DNA from: Homalodisca vitripennis | Lineage: Eukaryota; Arthropoda; Insecta; Hemiptera; Cicadellidae | Assembly (NCBI RefSeq): GCF_021130785.1 | Contig: NC_060210.1 | Coordinates: 183,798,001 to 183,862,000 of the forward strand | Length of the DNA: 64,000 nt | Direction: 5' to 3' | Part shown: positions 60,566 through 64,000 of the stretch, one piece after another | How positions within the stretch are numbered: the stretch's first letter is position 1 | How the letters are laid out: the number at the start of each line of letters is the position of its first letter | The notes under the pieces: generated by a model | The model's input: the letters and a program-made list of their open reading frames with translations, nothing else | The model's database searches: none | What the model was told of the DNA's origin: nothing | Made by a program: the position numbers and the translations under genes

Positions 60566-61724
60566 AACACTAACAAGCTGCGCGACTGTATGTATTAGGC
60601 TGTGGTCTTAGGTTTTTGATCAGCGAGCTCAGACTCATTCTGTGCAGTATTCTTTAGCTCCGTTTTAATAGTTAGTTTTAGAGTTGATTTTTCAAGCAAA
60701 ATTGAGGTTGTGATTATTGACTTATGTGTGTCACAGCACTTTGGTATAGTTTTTTTTTTTTTTTTATATATTAACCTAGTTTGTAGTTATGAGTCAGGTT
60801 GTTTATTTACCTGACGAAGTGATGAGATAGCAGATCTCGAAACTTAGTGTTACTGATTATTTATATCACTGAACGATGGCAAATGTCGGGAAAAATCCTG
60901 TTTCCTTCACAATACTTCCATTGTAAAAACAAACTTCCAACAAAGGATTAGTAAACTATTGCTGTTTTAATGGTATTTGTGAGACGAAATCTGATTATTT
61001 AGAAAAAGATTACCGTATAAATTGTGATTTATAGCTAAGAATGAATCGTTCGCTCTATACGTTTTGCTCGGTGATTAATAAAGAAATATGTTGAGTTTTA
61101 TTATAAGAAAACCTCGTACGACGGTAAACTATTACAGTCAAATATACTAGACCGATCCAGAAAAAGCAACCTTTATTTCTTTTCCTGATATACTGCCAGT
61201 TTCGATATTATGAAAATAGCATAAAGAAACTAGTAATAAATCACTTGAAAGCTGAGTTATGGTGTAAGAAGAGTGGGTCGTATCTGGTTACCTCGTTTTA
61301 AGTTGTTCTACATTCCACTATACAGATAATACGTTAGTATTCTTTATTGTCTGTAAAGGGTACAGCCAGAGTGTTGTAGTTGCCAGTGTGTTTAAACTGG
61401 GTCAAAATTTCTGATAATATAGAGGTCTTGGTAGAATTTAGAGGAGTAATAAAATCGGAAATAACTTATTCATCACGCATTTCCACCTTGTTGGACTGCC
61501 AATAAACTTTAGATGCTTATTACATGCATACATAATAAGACTTTGCATATAACCGAGGTTTACAAATTATATTATGTGAATATAAAAACAAAAAATTAGT
61601 AAAGCTTTAGTAAATTTCCACTTTGAACCTTAAATCAATTTTAAAAGGATATAATTATTATCCAATGTTGCGTCAAGAAAATTAAACAGCGTAGTCTGTT
61701 ACAAACAAAAGATCTATACTAAAT

Positions 61725-62530
61725 TATTGGCTGCGCGTTAGCAAAATCTATTACTAGAAGGGCTGGAAAAATTTGTATGTATCTGTATGTATCTCCGTAC
61801 GATATCTTGTAAACGAACTGACCCAAGATAATGAAATTGCCATGAAACCTATGTTAGGAACAACGAGTTCGATGCTGGAGCATTTCACTCCATGATGTTT
61901 GGCTGAGCGTTAGCGATCATTTTTATATTGGTCTTATGGTTAACTATGATGCCAACGAGAAATTATATATAGAAACTTTTGTTTAAACAGATTTGAGTAC
62001 TGTACAATCACGTTTTAAAACGTGATATTTGGTGAAATAGTGAAACTTTCCTATGTGGTCCTTCAAATTTCCGTTGTATGAATTTATTTGATTTTAGACA
62101 AGATAGATTCCGATGATGATGAACGACCCTCCATAGGATTTGGCCGAACGTTATCAAAGTATATAACTCGTAAGTAATATCTCGAGAGTTAATGTTGAGC
62201 TATATGTTTGAAATTTTGATTATGTTGCTTAAATTTTACTAAGGGTTTTGTCTTCCTATCTCTTTGTCTGCCTGTCTTCCACTGGATATCTCAAGATCGA
62301 ATTGAAATATGGATTTAAGTTTTCCAGGTAATATAATTTTTGTCTTCTACAGAAATTAAATGTTTAACGTTGTTTCAAATACTTTTGTGGAATTTGTATG
62401 TACATCTCTCTGCCTATTTTCACAATATTTATAAAAGGAACAAAACTTTAAACGTGTTAATTTCTGTATAAGAAGCATCAAATTCGAAATATTTATGCCA
62501 TTTCCATGGAATTTGGCAGAGTATAGCAAA
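61725..62530 (+). repeat. Array of diverged ggctgagcgttagc-type units
   Basis: Similar phrases return at 61,728 (ggctgcgcgttagcaaaatc), 61,902 (ggctgagcgttagcgatcat), 62,140 (ggccgaacgttatcaaagta) and 62,512 (ggcagagtatagcaaaaatt). They are interleaved with runs such as tgtatgtatctgtatgtatc (from 61,774) and tctttgtctgcctgtcttcc (from 62,261). The spacing is irregular (about 175-370 bp). It looks like a decayed tandem or transposon-derived region. Related single copies lie at 25,750 (minus) and 50,297. Confidence 0.6.
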
Positions 62531-64000
62531 AATTTTTATGTAGTTAAAAAACTCTAATTCTAAATAAATTCTAACTAAATAAAATCAGATTAAATTTTAG
62601 TGTGTGACATATTAAAACATATATCTATAGACTTTCAATTTTTCATGCAACCTCAGCCTGTTATGCAACACGCGGTGTGTTTTACACAAAGAACAATTCG
62701 TTTGCTTTGATAGGGGGTTTAATTTTCAGGATTTGAATTCGGTATTAATAGACTGCTGAGTGATAATAGTTACAAAAAATGATTTATTAGAGCTTTGTTA
62801 CACACTTATTACTACAAGAACTAATAAAACATTTTCTCAGCGGAGTTAGGAACTTGTTTAGTTGGCAGCACTGCAACTTATAACTTTTAACTAGTTGCGA
62901 ACTAAATATTATCATGTATTAGTTGCTTGTATTATATTCCTTGTATGTATTCACATTATGGAAGGAAGTTAAGATTTGAAACCAGTGTCCAGGTAAATCC
63001 TTTAAGAGAACAATAACAGATCACCAAAACCAATCATCTAGTTAAGGCGTTTTACTTTTAATTAATATAATAATGGTAACTAATTACTGTATATTTTTCA
63101 AAAACCTAGTTTTGCATAAACATTTATTTTTGAAGGTTTCAATTCCACCCAATATACGGCTTAGTGCTGTTTATTTTGTGTAAATGTAAGGTAACGAAAT
63201 AAGTTTATAAATACTACTGTGTTTATTAGTAATATGTATCCTATTATTGGCATGAAATAATGTTGTGCTTCATGAATGATGTAAATTTATATTGGTAGCA
63301 ATTATTCTTATGCATAAGATTGCCAGTTCTTATTGGTTTTTTGTTGCAAGTAGACAAACAAAACTTTAGTGTTTATTTTCATTTTACAATAATTATTATA
63401 AGTTCTTAAAAGCATGTTTAAAAATTATTGGACGTATTGCTTACTTAAAATAACTGAATTACCATATTTCTTTATTCATATTAAATTCAAAATTATATGA
63501 TTAACGTTCAATCGTGTGGTACTATAAATTAATTTCACTATTAAGGTACATGAGTAATTAGTTCATAAAAATGAAAATGAAAATTTAATCAAACTTATTT
63601 TTCAATCAAGAATGAAGGAATTTTAGTGTTTCACGGAAGAATTTATTGTAATTATTTGTAATTTAATGTTAATTCAAAGTGTAGACATTGCAAAATGTAT
63701 TACAAGTTATTGAATCATTCAAAAATGTTAAAAAGAAGTAACTTTTAATAAAAATGAACCCTTTAATTATTCTGAAGTGTCATGTTTCTGAATGTTTGTA
63801 TTGCGAAACGATTGTTCTAAAATGTTTCAACGTCAAAGTCCCAAGCTTCTTTGAGAAACGACTTTCAATTGGTACTTTCTTACTTTTTCCACTTCAACAA
63901 CTCAGAGGCATCTCAATGACGCAGTTTATTTATAAATGCAAATTCTTATAAATTATTTATATTGTTCTAAGTGCAGGCTTGGTTTCGGTGGGTAGGAGAG

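Larger units (their letters stand above)
59738..60915 (+). mobile_element. Foldback element, about 1.2 kb, with nested repeats
   Basis: aaaggaaacaggatatttcc, gaaatttgccatcgc, atcagtatcactacgtttcg and agatcttctatctgatctct (59,743-59,836) are mirrored by tcacttcgtcaggtaa-type sequence, then gcagatctcgaaacttagtg, gaacgatggcaaatgtcggg and aaatcctgtttccttc (60,810-60,911). The arms are about 100 bp and well matched, with weaker similarity continuing inward (tgtgtcacgcataaacc against tgtgtgtcacagc). The interior holds (CA)n and a LINE-like tail. No target duplication could be confirmed. Confidence 0.8.
56438..64000 (-). repeat. Right arm of a large inverted duplication
   Basis: This is the inverse of 1,052-4,830, in the same order, and it runs off the window end. 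It includes a Rep-A segment (56,870-57,110) that the left arm shares at 4,230-4,400. Alignment is continuous from 56,438 to about 59,165 and again from about 63,180 to 64,000. The roughly 4 kb between has no counterpart in the left arm, where only about 125 bp separate the same points, and it contains the foldback element and other repeats. The best-conserved block is 56,500-56,610. Confidence 0.9.

Noticed and set aside
1052..64000. Inverted duplication as an assembly or cloning artefact
   Set aside because: The arms differ throughout, carry private insertions and repeats, and so diverged long ago.
1052..64000. Polinton/Maverick or another giant transposon filling the whole window
   Set aside because: No integrase, polymerase, capsid-like or other element gene is seen in the spacer, so the idea is kept only as a possibility for the arms.

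Overview
The window looks like non-genic DNA from a large, AT-rich animal genome. It is most probably an arthropod and plausibly a hemipteran insect, but that is an inference from the repeat types and not a proven assignment. Support comes from long (TA)n tracts, tRNA-derived SINE-like sequences, a decayed non-LTR reverse transcriptase, a TIR transposon whose broken reading frames end in a CXC-type cysteine cluster, several tandem satellites and no long reading frame. There are no bacterial operons, ribosome binding sites or CRISPR arrays. No gene can be called with confidence. A few GC-rich islands flanked by good splice consensus sites are listed as candidate exons only, so the window could be a set of large introns or intergenic DNA.

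Layout. About 1-4,830 holds AT-rich hairpins and a 3.8 kb segment that reappears in inverted orientation at 56,438-64,000 (the right copy carries about 4 kb extra). From 5 to 15 kb there are three unrelated tandem arrays: a 454-458 bp repeat (three copies), a 166 bp satellite (about seven copies, very homogeneous inside) and a 115-116 bp repeat (eight copies). The last seems to have grown out of one end of a dispersed repeat here called Rep-A. From 15 to 35 kb there is mostly featureless AT-rich DNA with Rep-A, four-copy Rep-B (GC-richer) and two-copy Rep-C repeats, a tRNA-derived SINE at 19.5 kb with a second partial copy 250 bp upstream, and a 77 bp tandem array at 25.3 kb.

At 35.5-37.9 kb lies the clearest mobile element: about 2.43 kb, with terminal inverted repeats of roughly 400 bp or more that are nearly identical, around a broken coding region. 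From 38 to 56 kb there are a small foldback element, two candidate minus-strand microexons (39.6 and 44.6 kb), further Rep-A and Rep-B copies, a decayed LINE on the minus strand (45.7-46.6 kb) next to a tRNA-Leu/Ser-like SINE head, and a candidate plus-strand exon at 53.85 kb. The right arm of the inverted duplication fills 56.4-64 kb and has been invaded by a 1.2 kb foldback element carrying a (CA)n tract and a LINE-like 3' tail.

The most notable observations are the inverted duplication spanning almost the whole window, the TIR element whose ends look far younger than its coding region, the homogenised 166 bp satellite, the origin of the 115 bp array from a piece of a transposon-like repeat, and a 110 bp sequence embedded repeatedly in (TA)n tracts. 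All comparisons were made by eye. No database search was possible.
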